The notes under the pieces are model-generated. The model searched no databases, was not told the origin of the DNA, and worked only from the letters and a program-made list of their open reading frames with translations. A DNA stretch of 64,000 nt, taken from the NCBI RefSeq assembly GCF_003991585.1, contig NZ_PQSP01000007.1, positions 1 through 64,000 on the forward strand. The letters are read 5' to 3'. Origin of the DNA: Saezia sanguinis (GTDB taxonomy: Bacteria > Pseudomonadota > Gammaproteobacteria > Burkholderiales > Burkholderiaceae_C). The translations under genes and the position numbers were made by a program. Numbering within the stretch: position 1 is the first letter of the stretch; every line of letters starts with the position of its first letter. Shown here in pieces: positions 15,601 through 25,182 of this stretch.

Positions 15601-16572
15601 CTAGTTGTATGTCAAAGTGACCGTTGCAACCGTATTGGCCGTACCGCTTATTATTGTACTTCCCGTTTGATAATAACGAGCCTGTAAAGAAATATCAAAA
15701 GAACCACCGGCAATCGTCCCCAAACTTTTGGCTGAAGACAATGTCAATGGTATATCCTGATATAGCAATTGGATGCCAATACCGCTGGCAGTCGAACCGC
15801 TATCCAAAACTAAAATACCGTTTTGTGGGTCGCTGCTGTTGCCTTCAATAGTAAAACTCAGCAGTGTATTTCCATCGCATTCAACGGGAATAAAAAATTG
15901 CTTGATTGCTGTTGTACTTCCTATGCCGCTAAAGTTATTTCTGGGCAATGTTCCCATGTTTACATTGATCGGATTGGTTGTCACTGTACATGACACCGTT
16001 TGTATGACAGTTTGAGCAACTGTTATGCTTTGCGTGACAATGATACCACCGGGAAAATAGCCGCCAGATCCTCTGGCACTGAGCGCAAACCGTATCGTAG
16101 ACAACTGACCGGCATTAATAGTACCCGTTTTGACCAGCGTAAATTCCTCTGTAACTATAACAGTACCTTCTCTTATATTTAACGGTAACACATTAGCAGT
16201 ATTATTACTAACTGACATTGACGACCTCGTTACCCATGAACCATCATTAGCCTGACTCTTCCAATGCATACCAACACCAGGATAAAGTGTATTAAGGATA
16301 TCACCGGATGGTGTGCCAAGAGCAGGATTGCTGCCAGTTGTATAAAGCTGCCAAGTTTGGCCCGAAGGGAGATCATTGCCATTGCAGTAGACTGAGTAAC
16401 TGACTATTGCGGTTGCTAGGGAATCACCAACACCCTTGTTTGCTACGTTAACATTTCCTCCGGGAAATACTACTGTAATATCCGGTGGTGCAAAGCTGCA
16501 GCCGGCCTGCACAGTATAAGACAACAGCAAACAAACATTCAAAATCAGCAAGCGAATATAGGTTTTCATCAT
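15601..16572 (-). CDS. Fimbrial tip adhesin, two-domain
   Basis: The protein of about 323 residues has a signal peptide (YIRLLILNVCLLLSYTVQA) and two parts. The N-terminal receptor-binding part has paired cysteines (AGCSFAPPDI, SVYCNGNDLP). The C-terminal pilin domain starts near VSCTVTTNPINVNMGTL and ends TANTVATVTLTYN, the usual donor-strand and beta-zipper tail. Such proteins sit at the tip of chaperone-usher fimbriae and determine the receptor. It is the last gene of the pilin-chaperone-usher-adhesin operon, 24 bases after the usher. The ATG at 16569 is an alternative start. Confidence 0.82.
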   Translation of the reverse strand: MMKTYIRLLILNVCLLLSYTVQAGCSFAPPDITVVFPGGNVNVANKGVGDSLATAIVSYSVYCNGNDLPSGQTWQLYTTGSNPALGTPSGDILNTLYPGVGMHWKSQANDGSWVTRSSMSVSNNTANVLPLNIREGTVIVTEEFTLVKTGTINAGQLSTIRFALSARGSGGYFPGGIIVTQSITVAQTVIQTVSCTVTTNPINVNMGTLPRNNFSGIGSTTAIKQFFIPVECDGNTLLSFTIEGNSSDPQNGILVLDSGSTASGIGIQLLYQDIPLTLSSAKSLGTIAGGSFDISLQARYYQTGSTIISGTANTVATVTLTYN

Positions 16573-16596
16573 GATCAAGACTTTTGAAACAACATA

Positions 16597-19053
16597 TCAT
16601 TCACAGTTCAGACTCTCCTGCCGGATGCCGTGTGAATGATCTGCTTGAAAATTAAATTCTGTCTGGCATTTCTGCCCTCCTCCCCAGCTCACTTCAAGTT
16701 TGCCCTGTGAGGGCAACCCAGCAAAATAAACCTGCCCCCAGTCAGCAACAATGCTGTCATTATCTTGCCCCACGACTTTCGCCGTGGCACCAAACGGAAC
16801 TAGCGAACCATGATGGGTTAAAGTAAAAAGAACTCGTGAACCAACCCTGGCATTGAAATTGGCAAGCACCAATGCGCCTCGGGTAGGCACCACCTCCCGT
16901 GTTGTTTCATCTAGGTCCACGTGGTCTTGTAATGACAGAGTATCTACGGCAATGCGGTTACTGCGATATGCGCTCAGATAAGGTACCACTGCATTCCCCC
17001 ATGCGTCCGTAGCTATACCCATCTGGTTATGAATTTTTGCATCACTGATTTCAGGAATGCGTACCAGCGCCATACTTTCTCCTGGTATTTGCGACAGCGT
17101 GATCCCGTAAGGATGGACAAACACGCCGCCTTGCAAACCAAAGTTCAATCGCCGTGAATACTTGTCATAATTGTATCCAGCATTGATTTCCCCCATGGTG
17201 CCGCGATAGCTGGCACTCAAATTACCATTGACATGATGGTCGCGGCTTGCATAGCCCTGGCTAACACTGTAGCTCAGATTGTGATCCGCCAGCGCTGTAC
17301 CGCTGACGCCCATTTGTGTAATAGTTCCATTATGCTGTGTCGCCGTGCTGCTGGTATGAATCCAGTTATTTCTCAATGGACCATCTAAAGGTATTTGGAT
17401 AGAAAATGAGAGCTGCCGGTCAGTTCTGCCATAGCCCGCATTTTGCGTCTGATTATAATTGAGTACATAATTGATCCGTCGGTAACTGCCGCTCCATCCG
17501 ATATTAATTGTGCGATCATAGCTGCTTCTGTTCCAGTAATTCTGCTGATATGCCGACAGATATAAATTGCCTGCATGGCCTAACGACTGGGAAAGAGTAA
17601 CCTGAAAACGGCTACGCTTGTTAGCATCATATATGCCGTACTCATTAGCTTCCTGAAAAGTATAAAAGTCCTGTGTCGAATAGCGATAACTGGCGAGCGT
17701 GAGCGTTGTATCAGTTTGTGTAAGTGTCTTGGCATACTGCATGCGATAGGATACGCCATGCTTTGTATCATTGTCTGGCAGTTCTGTGCGGGCGTAGGTT
17801 ACGTCTACTGACGCAGATCCGAAGGCCCCCAAACCAAGACCGCTGCCTACAACCGAAGATATATAGCGATCGGAAACCAATACCCCGCTATAAAGCGTCA
17901 GATTATTTGATATACCATAGGATAAAGTGGTCATACCAAATCCGGGTTCCCGCGCTCCTGTTTGCTGCGAGTGATACTGTCCTGCCGCGAAAGCATATTT
18001 GATGCTGCCCTCACGCAACATGTTGGGCACAGAAGAAAATGGCTGGCTGAAGCGGCGCTTGCTGCCGTCAGCCTCTGTGATGGTGACCTCCAGATCTCCA
18101 CTGGCGCTTGTAGGAAACAAGTCTTTGATTTCAAACGCTCCCGGAGCAACATAGGTCTGGTAAATCACTATGCCATTCTGGCGTACGGTAACCATTGCAT
18201 TTGACCAGGCAATGCCACGCACGATTGGAGCAAACCCACGCAGACTCTCAGGTAACATGGCATCGTCAGACACCAGCTTGATTCCACGAAATATGATACT
18301 GTCAAAAATCTCCGATGGCGTACTGCTTTGCCCCAGCACCAGTTGCCCCTGTAACGCCTGAATATCCCGATACAGATATGTGTTAATCGACCTGAACGCA
18401 TGTGAACTGTTGCTTGCATCCGAATAAGTAGAATAATTGCGCAAACGCCAGTCGCCAAGGTTCAGGCCACTTTGCAGATTGACAAAATGGTTGTCGCGGG
18501 TTTGTCCCATGTTGCGTTGCCAGGTACGAGAGCCTGTCACGTTGTAGCCAACAAATGCTGCAGGCATGCCCTGGTCCCAGCGTGCAGGGTCTATGGTGCC
18601 GTGCGCCTGCAGATCCATCGCTGCCTGCGGAATAGAAATGTCCAGACGTTGTTGTTCAAAGTACAATACGCTTTGTGCGCCAGGAATATAGGTAGAAAAA
18701 TGGCTCAATGGCATCGCTTCATCCGATTCAACCAACACTGCAAATGCCTGAATTTTGACACCCATCGCTCTGAGCATGTCAGATGTCAGCAACGGCTGCA
18801 GCCGGCCATCTTCTAAAGCAACAAAAGGATAATTACCACTATCAAAATAAATGCCATTGACATATACATCCACGCGATAGGTGCCCGGAAGCTGTTCACC
18901 TTGCTCGAAACGGCTCAGATCCACTACTCCCGTATCGACCTTATCCAACGCATCAGGATTAAACCAAACCTCAGCCAAAGAAATTTGAGAGGTAAATACA
19001 ACAAACAGTGCCGGTATACTGTATTTGATGAGTATTTTTATACGATGTATCAT
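16597..19053 (-). CDS. Fimbrial outer-membrane usher (FimD/PapC family)
   Basis: The 818-residue usher begins with a signal peptide ending SQISLA. It then has an N-terminal chaperone-binding domain (VWFNPDALDK, LPGTYRVDVYVNG), a long beta-barrel, and PapC C-terminal domains with the conserved cysteine pair (GQKCQTEF and SLNCE at the end). It forms the outer-membrane pore and assembles pilus subunits delivered by the chaperone. Length and domain order are complete. It lies 32 bases after the chaperone gene. The ATG at 19053 has a weak ribosome-binding site. Confidence 0.95.
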   Translation of the reverse strand: MIHRIKILIKYSIPALFVVFTSQISLAEVWFNPDALDKVDTGVVDLSRFEQGEQLPGTYRVDVYVNGIYFDSGNYPFVALEDGRLQPLLTSDMLRAMGVKIQAFAVLVESDEAMPLSHFSTYIPGAQSVLYFEQQRLDISIPQAAMDLQAHGTIDPARWDQGMPAAFVGYNVTGSRTWQRNMGQTRDNHFVNLQSGLNLGDWRLRNYSTYSDASNSSHAFRSINTYLYRDIQALQGQLVLGQSSTPSEIFDSIIFRGIKLVSDDAMLPESLRGFAPIVRGIAWSNAMVTVRQNGIVIYQTYVAPGAFEIKDLFPTSASGDLEVTITEADGSKRRFSQPFSSVPNMLREGSIKYAFAAGQYHSQQTGAREPGFGMTTLSYGISNNLTLYSGVLVSDRYISSVVGSGLGLGAFGSASVDVTYARTELPDNDTKHGVSYRMQYAKTLTQTDTTLTLASYRYSTQDFYTFQEANEYGIYDANKRSRFQVTLSQSLGHAGNLYLSAYQQNYWNRSSYDRTINIGWSGSYRRINYVLNYNQTQNAGYGRTDRQLSFSIQIPLDGPLRNNWIHTSSTATQHNGTITQMGVSGTALADHNLSYSVSQGYASRDHHVNGNLSASYRGTMGEINAGYNYDKYSRRLNFGLQGGVFVHPYGITLSQIPGESMALVRIPEISDAKIHNQMGIATDAWGNAVVPYLSAYRSNRIAVDTLSLQDHVDLDETTREVVPTRGALVLANFNARVGSRVLFTLTHHGSLVPFGATAKVVGQDNDSIVADWGQVYFAGLPSQGKLEVSWGGGQKCQTEFNFQADHSHGIRQESLNCE

Positions 19054-19085
19054 CGCGGTTCAGATAAATTTAAGTTGACAATTGT

Positions 19086-19868
19086 TTACGGGGCAGCAAC
19101 ACTTTCCGACAATCGCATCCCATGGCTGTCTACACTATCGGGAAATATAGATTTATCGGCAAACTGTGCTGTTGACGGAGACGTAATTGCACCATAGTCA
19201 TTGATCGCTTGCCAGGTTACTGACACGGTTACATCTACCTTGTTAATTATTGGTACGAGAGATTCGCTAAAAGGAGCAATCATGGGAGGCATGGGCACAT
19301 TGTCATGACCGATCTGCAGGGAAAACAGCGAAACAAAATAAGGTGTTGGATTTTGAATGACAACCACTCCGTCAACATATATGAATGTCAACTTCTTCCA
19401 GGCGTCATTGGCCTCATCCGTACGCAAACTCGTGGGGCGATAAAACAATTTGATGCGCGTTTTGATTGCAATCGTTAACTGGTTTGCCTCGGTTTTTTCC
19501 ACTGCGGGGATGGCTTTGACATTCAACCAAAACACAGACTCCCGATCTTGTGGCAGATTTGTTTCACCCGTGAAAACTATTCTGAGTATATTTTCTTTAC
19601 CAGCATCAAGACGAAATAAAGGCGGGGTAATGATAAAGGGCGCTTTGAATCCTGGATCGCTAAAATCATCCGCCCATGACTGGATCAGATGGGGAATGCC
19701 GTCTGCTGAATTTCTCACCGACAGTGTCGCTTCACGTTTGCTGGCATCATAGATCACGCGCGTGCCACCAACGCTGATGCCTTTGCCATATACAGGTTCA
19801 AATATAACCAATCCCCCTAATAATAAAAATATCAGGTAAAAAAAATGGCGGATAAAAAAAGTGTTCAT
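19086..19868 (-). CDS. Periplasmic fimbrial chaperone (PapD-like)
   Basis: The 260-residue protein has an N-terminal hydrophobic signal (FYLIFLLLGGLVIFEPVYG). The first immunoglobulin-like domain carries GGTRVIYDASKREATLSVRN, with the conserved Arg of the subunit-binding cleft, and the hallmark RESVFWLNVKAIP. IKLFYRP supplies the second basic cleft residue. Such chaperones fold pilin subunits by donor-strand complementation and hand them to the usher. A strong terminator hairpin stands between the pilin gene and this gene. Confidence 0.94.
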   Translation of the reverse strand: MNTFFIRHFFYLIFLLLGGLVIFEPVYGKGISVGGTRVIYDASKREATLSVRNSADGIPHLIQSWADDFSDPGFKAPFIITPPLFRLDAGKENILRIVFTGETNLPQDRESVFWLNVKAIPAVEKTEANQLTIAIKTRIKLFYRPTSLRTDEANDAWKKLTFIYVDGVVVIQNPTPYFVSLFSLQIGHDNVPMPPMIAPFSESLVPIINKVDVTVSVTWQAINDYGAITSPSTAQFADKSIFPDSVDSHGMRLSESVAAP

Positions 19869-19900
19869 GGTTTAGTCAATGTCGTTTCTCAGAATCAAGC

Positions 19901-19930
19901 AAAAAGCGCATAAATCATTATGCGCTTTTT
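19901..19930. terminator. Intercistronic terminator after the pilin gene
   Basis: AAAAAGCGCATAA pairs perfectly with TTATGCGCTTTTT around a 4-base loop, giving a 13-bp stem with a T-run in both directions. It starts 9 bases after the pilin stop and 32 bases before the chaperone start. Such a partial terminator would give much pilin and less assembly machinery. Confidence 0.85.
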
Positions 19931-19939
19931 GTTTCAAGT

Positions 19940-20476
19940 TTAGGGATAGACAACCGTAAAATTGGTTACAGCATTTGCCGTTCCAGCAGTCACCGTACTA
20001 CTGGTAGCCATATACTTGGCAACAAATGTCAGTGTTGCTGAACCGCCAGCGGGTATCACTATTGAAGTTGATGGCGTATACAACGGAATCGGGGTGATGC
20101 CATTTTGTTCGTATAAAGCAACACCAACGTTGGTCGCAACACCTCCCCCACCGGTCAATGCCAAAATACTGCCATTCCCCGTATGAGCTGTGCCATCAAA
20201 AGAAACCTGTGCAGCGGTCACTGATGGTGGGCAGCTGTTGAGGCCGATTGTAAAAGTCGTTGCCGCAGCAACATCGCCAGCTGCGCCAAATATGCTGCTG
20301 CTGACAGTCCCAAGGCTAACCGTCTGACTTGCAGAAACCGTATCTACAGTACAGGCCGAATCGGTGATCGTCCCTGTAAAATTAATCGTTCCATCCGCAG
20401 CCTGCGCGACTGGAATCATGCCCAGCATCGCAGCCAATATCGCTGTTAAAGCAGATTTGTTAAAAGTAGATTTCAT
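19940..20476 (-). CDS. Major fimbrial pilin (type 1 family)
   Basis: The 178-residue pilin starts MKSTFNKSALTAILAAMLGM with signal cleavage after AQA. The mature part has the N-terminal strand ADGTINFTGTITDSACTVD with the conserved cysteine, a second cysteine in GLNSCPPS, and a C-terminal strand ending FTVVYP with the conserved penultimate aromatic. AGGAG 8 bases before the ATG at 20476 decides this start over an in-frame start 23 codons upstream. As first gene of the operon, followed by a strong hairpin, it is expected to be the most abundant product. Confidence 0.93.
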   Translation of the reverse strand: MKSTFNKSALTAILAAMLGMIPVAQAADGTINFTGTITDSACTVDTVSASQTVSLGTVSSSIFGAAGDVAAATTFTIGLNSCPPSVTAAQVSFDGTAHTGNGSILALTGGGGVATNVGVALYEQNGITPIPLYTPSTSIVIPAGGSATLTFVAKYMATSSTVTAGTANAVTNFTVVYP

Positions 20477-20576
20477 CGAAATATCTCCTGAGAAATTAAG
20501 GAGCAAATTGCTCTGGTTCGAATGATCTACTTTTTTGTTATACAAAGGTAAATTTAATATTTTTGTATACTATTTT

Positions 20577-20809
20577 TGAGGTTTTAATACCACAATACCT
20601 GTATGGTAAAGGAAGTTGACGTCTAATAGACAAGGAACTATACTGACCAGTTTTCCGCAAGCTAAATGTTGCTAACACAAGTCATCGACAAAGCGAGAGC
20701 AGATAATGGCCGCAGTAAGCTTAAACAAAGCTAGGTTCAGGGCTCATTAAAATTAGGGATGAGATGAAGTAAACATGCTGAGAGTGTTCAACGAAATGTT
20801 CAAATATAA
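20577..20809. other. Upstream region of the fimbrial operon
   Basis: About 230 A+T-rich bases that must hold the pilin promoter on the minus strand. TGTATAAC near 20540 (minus) is a possible -10, without a matching -35. The right part merges into the decayed IS5 element. No invertible repeats were noticed. Confidence 0.35.
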
Positions 20810-21307
20810 ATGACAAAGCCCCATCTATTTTGGTTATCACCAAAGCAGCTTGATTAAATTAGCCCTTACTTTCCTGTGTCTCATGGAATTACCCGCATAG
20901 ATGATCGCAAGGTCATCAACGGGATTATTCATGTGTTGAGAAATGGTTTGCAATGGCGAGATGCGCCTCAAGATTATGGCTCTTATAAGACACTTTATAA
21001 CCGCTTCGTACGCTGGAGCTGTATGGGGATATTTACCCAGATTTTTGATGCGTTGGCGCAAAAACAAAAAAGAGTGAATACCTGATGATTGATGCTACAC
21101 ATTTCAAAGCACACCGTACAACAGCTTCACTGCTTAAAAAGGGCTGCTTGCCGCGCCATCGGAAGAACCAAGGGCGGATTAAACTCTAAATTGCACATGG
21201 TGTGTAATGCACAAAGCAAACCTGTCGTCATGACACTGACCGCAGGCCAGGTCAGTGGTTATATAGAGCGTGTTATGAATTTTGAAGGATCACGGCGGCA
21301 TTGCTGA
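20810..21307 (+). pseudogene. IS5-family (IS427-type) transposase, degraded
   Basis: The frame starts MTKPHLFWLSPKQLD, stops at a TAA, then resumes in the same frame with HGITRIDDRKVINGI and LRNGLQWRDAPQDYG. After a frameshift it continues MIDATHFKAHRTTASLLKKG, and after a second one GRTKGGLNSKLHMVCNA. All segments belong in this order to IS427-group transposases. The C-terminal catalytic part is missing. It is an inactive remnant just upstream of the fimbrial operon. Confidence 0.85.
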
Positions 21308-21380
21308 ACATGAGGATTGTGAAAACGATGAAATGCAGCCCGGCCAGTGTTTGGGGCAATCGCTCATAGCTGTGTGATTC
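21273..21380 (-). pseudogene. C-terminal remnant of a second IS5-family transposase
   Basis: On the minus strand the frame SYERLPQTLAGLHFIVFTIL continues MFSNAAVILQNS and a stop. This resembles the last 30-odd residues of IS5-group transposases, which often end with YERLPETLAG-LH-. It overlaps the end of the plus-strand remnant, so two decayed elements abut here. Confidence 0.5.
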
Positions 21381-21409
21381 ATAGACATCGTTTCAATTAG
21401 AATGGTGGA

Positions 21410-21668
21410 ATGGATGCCGCAATACGCAAGCGCTTAAGATGGATAAAGCTTTACGAAGAAACAGGAAATGCAGGCCTTGTTTGCCTCAAATGTGGTATTA
21501 CAAGGCCTACCCTTCGTAAATGGTGGAAACGCTATCAAAAAGATGGCGAGCAAGGCTTGCAGGATCAAAGCCGACGACCGAATTACTCCCCTAAAAGCAA
21601 AATATCTGAAGAGCACAAAAAACTCATTACCGAACTCCGACAACGCAAACTCGGACATCGAAGAATTC
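21410..21668 (+). pseudogene. Helix-turn-helix N-terminus of a transposase, split by an IS3 element
   Basis: The frame MDAAIRKRLRWIKLYEETGN continues with LKCGITRPTLRKWWKRYQKD and a second helix-turn-helix ending KLGHRRI, typical of the N-terminal part of IS481-type transposases. The IS3 element begins here and no catalytic domain follows on the far side, so only the DNA-binding part is left. Confidence 0.7.
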
Positions 21669-21719
21669 ATGAATCGCCCCGGGTATTGAGGAGGCTCCAA
21701 CCTTTGAGAGAATGGAGCG

Positions 21720-22043
21720 ATGAACAAGACAAAGAAATACTCACCCGAAGTGCGCGAACGTGCGGTTCGTCTGGTACAGGAGCAACGCGGCAATTACCCG
21801 TCTTTATGGGCGACAGTGCAATCCATAGCGCCCAAGATCGGTTGTTCGGGTGCGACCCTGCATGACTGGGTCAAGCGCAGTGAGATCGACAACGGCCAGC
21901 GCGAAGGGTTTACCAGCAGTGAGCGCGAACGCTTGAAACAACTTGAAAGGGAGAACAAGGAACTGCGCCGAGCCAATGATATTCTCAAGGCGGCCAGTGC
22001 GTTTTTTGCCCAGGCGGAGCTCGACTGCCAATTGAAGAGATGA
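21720..22043 (+). CDS. IS3-family transposase OrfA
   Basis: The 107-residue protein has an N-terminal helix-turn-helix ([32 protein letters not shown]) that binds the terminal repeats, and a C-terminal leucine zipper ([18 protein letters not shown]). It is the DNA-binding regulator half of an IS3 transposase. A T-run (GCGTTTTTTGCC near 22000) lies before its end and could be the slip site for -1 frameshifting to make the OrfAB fusion. Its TGA overlaps the orfB ATG. Confidence 0.93.
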   Translation: MNKTKKYSPEVRERAVRLVQEQRGNYPSLWATVQSIAPKIGCSGATLHDWVKRSEIDNGQREGFTSSERERLKQLERENKELRRANDILKAASAFFAQAELDCQLKR

Positions 22044-22963
22044 AGCGCCTGATTGATCAAAAGCGCCATGTCTTTGGGGTCGAGCCAATGTGCAAGGTAT
22101 TGAACATTGCCCCTTCATGCTACTTCAGACATGCCGCCCGGTCGCATAACCCGGCCCTTCGCAGCCCGCGAGCCAAGCACGACGATATTCTGATGACCGA
22201 GATTGAACGGGTCTGGCAGGCCAATTTGCAAGTCTACGGCACCCGCAAGATGTGGCATCAACTGCAACGCGAAGGCATTGTGGCGGCCCGCTGCAGCGTT
22301 GAACGCCTGATGCGTAGGCTGGGACTGCAGGGAGCGCGTCGGGGCAAAAAGGTGCGAACCACCATCGCTGACAAGCTCGCCCCTTGTCCGCTGGATCACG
22401 TTAATCGCCAATTTCATGCCAAGCGCCCCAATGAACTGTGGGTGTCTGATTTTACCTACGTCTCAACCTGGCAGGGCTGGTTATATGTGGCCTTTGTCAT
22501 TGACGTGTTTGCAAGACGCATTGTCGGATGGAAACTCAGTACCAACATGCATACCGACTTTGTGCTTGATGCGCTCGAACAGGCCCTGTATGACAGAGTT
22601 CCGCCACAAAATGCACTGATACATCACTCGGACAGAGGATCACAATATGTGTCCATCCGTTATACCCAAAGACTCAAACAGGCCGGTATTGAACCTTCTG
22701 TAGGCTCCCGTGGCGACAGTTACGATAATGCCCTGGCTGAAACCATCAATGGCCTGTATAAAACCGAGCTCATTCATAAGCGGGGGCCATGGAAAAACAG
22801 GCAGTCTCTGGAGATGGCCACCCTGCAATGGGTACATTGGTACAATAACCATCGATTGCTGGGCTCAATCGGCTATATACCACCGGTTCAGGCTGAGGCT
22901 CAATACTGGGAGAATCTACTATCTGACAACTCTAAAACCGAACTGATTACTTTGACCAACTAG
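22040..22963 (+). CDS. IS3-family transposase OrfB
   Basis: The 307-residue catalytic half has an HTH_21-like region ([20 protein letters not shown]) and an rve integrase core. The DDE triad is visible: Asp in VSDFTYV, Asp in [11 protein letters not shown] and Glu in [17 protein letters not shown]. It cuts and joins IS ends, normally as an OrfAB fusion made by frameshifting. It is in the -1 frame relative to orfA. The gene is full length and probably functional. Confidence 0.94.
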   Translation: MKRLIDQKRHVFGVEPMCKVLNIAPSCYFRHAARSHNPALRSPRAKHDDILMTEIERVWQANLQVYGTRKMWHQLQREGIVAARCSVERLMRRLGLQGARRGKKVRTTIADKLAPCPLDHVNRQFHAKRPNELWVSDFTYVSTWQGWLYVAFVIDVFARRIVGWKLSTNMHTDFVLDALEQALYDRVPPQNALIHHSDRGSQYVSIRYTQRLKQAGIEPSVGSRGDSYDNALAETINGLYKTELIHKRGPWKNRQSLEMATLQWVHWYNNHRLLGSIGYIPPVQAEAQYWENLLSDNSKTELITLTN

Positions 22964-22988
22964 CCTCCTCAATACCCGGGGCGATTCA

Positions 22989-23260
22989 TATCGAGATTGG
23001 CCTATATGATTTTTTATAGCGTTTAAACGCTGATGTTGTGGGAAGTGTAAAGGAAAATCACTGCGGCAACTCTGGTCATACCGGCACTGTGTAGGGATAT
23101 TATCAAACCTCAATGAATATCGACCCTGATTAAATTCTTACTCACTTTTGACTAAGAATTTAAACAGGCGACAAGCGCAGCGCGTCAGCCCTAATTTATG
23201 TGTTCTGGCGCAATGTTTTGATGTTTTTGGGGCATATTTAACTGAACTAGTTTGGATGAA
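22989..23260. other. Decayed sequence between IS3 and IS481 elements
   Basis: About 270 bases without a valid frame. Short fragments may come from the transposase interrupted at 21668, but stops occur in all frames and the match is not convincing. Confidence 0.35.
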
Positions 23261-24428
23261 ATCAGACACTTAGCTTGAAAAAGAGAGAGTTACCAGTTTT
23301 GATAATGGGTATCGAATCCTTTAATCAAAACTTAAAAGAGGTAACTCTCATGCTATATACTACCAACCAAATCATCAAGCATAAAGTAGGCTTGTTAAAT
23401 CTGGCCGAAGAGCTTCACAATGTGTCCAGGGCCTGCAAAGTCATGGGTGTATCAAGAGACACGTTTTATCGCTACAAAGAGCTGGCAGATCAAGGCGGTG
23501 TGGATTCTTTGATTAATCGCAGCAAGCGTGTCCCCAACCTAAAGAACCGAGTCGACGATCAAACCGAGCAAGCTGTTGTGACATATGCTATTGATTTCCC
23601 CGCGTATGGTCAACATCGAACTAGCAATGAATTGCGTAAACAAGGTATTTTTGTCTCTGGCAGTGGTGTACGCTCGATCTGGTTACGTCATAGTCTGGAA
23701 AATTTCAAGAAGCGCCTGGAAGCTTTAGAGAAGAAAGTAGCCCAGGAAGGCATTATTCTCAACGATGCACAAATAGCGGCGCTGGAGAAGAAAAAGCATG
23801 ACGATGAGGCTTGCGGGGAGATCGAAACGGCGCATCCCGGTTATTTGGGCTCACAGGATACTTTCTATGTAGGCAATCTCAAGGGGGTAGGCCGTATTTA
23901 CCAGCAAACCTTCGTAGATACGTATTCAAAAGTAGCTCACTGCAAGCTCTACACCAGCAAGACACCTATTACAGCAGCAGATCTGCTCAATGACAAGGTG
24001 TTGCCATTTTATACCTCGCACGAACTTCCTATGCTGCGCATACTCACTGACAGAGGTACAGAGTTCTGTGGCGCTGTCGAGCGTCACGACTATCAGTTAT
24101 ATTTGGCTCTTAACGACATTGATCACACGAAAACCAAAGCCATGTCACCTCAAACCAATGGTATCTGTGAGAGGTTTCATAAAACCATCCTACAGGAGTT
24201 TTACCAGATCACCTTCAGGAAGAAACTTTATTCTACGTTGGATGAACTCCAGCAAGACCTTGATGTCTGGCTGGAATTCTACAATAATGAAAGAACGCAT
24301 CAGGGCAAAATGTGCTGTGGGAGAACTCCTATGCAAACTTTGCTTGAGGCCAAGCTGATCTGGCAGGAGAAAAACCTGAATCAGATCTAAACTGACAGAT
24401 ACCCTGCAAATACTGGTAACTGTCTGAT
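23261..24428 (+). mobile_element. IS481-family insertion sequence
   Basis: ATCAGACACTTAGC at the left and GGTAACTGTCTGAT at the right are inverted repeats with two mismatches, bounding 1168 bp with a single transposase gene. The ends are assigned by eye; no target duplication is obvious. Confidence 0.65.
23350..24390 (+). CDS. IS481-family transposase
   Basis: The 346-residue transposase has an N-terminal helix-turn-helix (NVSRACKVMGVSRDTFYRYK) and an rve core. Catalytic residues fit DDE: Asp in GSQDTFYVG, Asp in RILTDRGTEFCG and Glu in SPQTNGICERFHKTIL. The C-terminal WLEFYNNERTHQGKMC is typical of the family. AAGAGGTAACTCTC precedes the ATG at 23350. The gene is intact, so the element may still be active. 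Confidence 0.93.
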   Translation: MLYTTNQIIKHKVGLLNLAEELHNVSRACKVMGVSRDTFYRYKELADQGGVDSLINRSKRVPNLKNRVDDQTEQAVVTYAIDFPAYGQHRTSNELRKQGIFVSGSGVRSIWLRHSLENFKKRLEALEKKVAQEGIILNDAQIAALEKKKHDDEACGEIETAHPGYLGSQDTFYVGNLKGVGRIYQQTFVDTYSKVAHCKLYTSKTPITAADLLNDKVLPFYTSHELPMLRILTDRGTEFCGAVERHDYQLYLALNDIDHTKTKAMSPQTNGICERFHKTILQEFYQITFRKKLYSTLDELQQDLDVWLEFYNNERTHQGKMCCGRTPMQTLLEAKLIWQEKNLNQI

Positions 24429-25182
24429 CGGGTCTGAGCTAGTACAATTTAACAGATTTAAAATAGTTCATTCCATAGACATTCACCTGCGTCCACTGCC
24501 CTAAACAGCTCTTGCATTCACGTTTTAACCTCCCTACAATCAAATGACTTAGCGTGCTTGTTAGCACATAAGCCCAGAGATACGAACTCTTGGAGTATCT
24601 GCTTCGTCAGAAGTCGAGTCATTTTTCTTCACACCCGTTACATACACGGCATCACTCCCTCCGTTTGGGCGAGTGTACGCCTTTTCCAGCGCCGTATGTG
24701 CCAGATACTTTCCCCTGGCGACAACTGCGCCAACCTACTCAAAAGCTGAACATTGCCGCAAACAAGCCCTGTCACTACCTGTAGTGACAGGGCGGGCAAA
24801 CCGGCTCTGCAAGCCATTTTGAAAAGCGTTTCTCATAGTTATCGTCTCGTGACGATGCCCTTTTCTCTTCTGCCATTGCGTTTTCGCACTCTCCTGTCTC
24901 AATGCTTTATCAACTACTCATAAGGAGGTTCATTTAACCCAACCTGTATTTATTCCTTTTGTCTTTCCCTGCGTAGACCGCTTTCAACAGAAAGCACCGC
25001 AGGCGCTCCAACTGGAGCAACAGATGTCGCTGATACATCTGGCCCTTGTCTGTTAAGCAACGGCTTACAGGAACCTGTCTCCTTCACTGGATCGGGTTGG
25101 CAATAACATTAACCATTTTTGAATTCAGCAAACGACCAGAAGATATTTTTTGATGATGCAGCAATGATGAGGTGTTTGATTC
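24429..25182. other. 750-bp gap before the recombinase gene
   Basis: No convincing gene is seen. GCCCTGTCACTAC (24766-24778) pairs perfectly with GTAGTGACAGGGC (24781-24793), a 13-bp stem with no T-run. Smaller hairpins occur around 24560-24620. An AAGGAGG at 24923-24929 is not followed by a normal start codon. It may be regulatory leader sequence of the recombinase or recombination-site DNA. Confidence 0.4.

Larger units (their letters stand above)
21670..22988 (+). mobile_element. IS3-family insertion sequence (IS51-like ends)
   Basis: Left and right ends are perfect inverted repeats of 27-28 bases that begin TGAATCGCCCCGGG, close to the ends of IS51-group elements. It carries orfA and orfB with a -1 overlap. 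It appears intact at 1319 bp. The flanking triplets (TCA on the left, TAT on the right) are not a duplication, so one flank was probably rearranged after insertion. Confidence 0.9.

Noticed and set aside
21410-21668. Free-standing regulator gene
   Set aside because: The helix-turn-helix pair is the N-terminus of a transposase that is cut by the IS3 left end.
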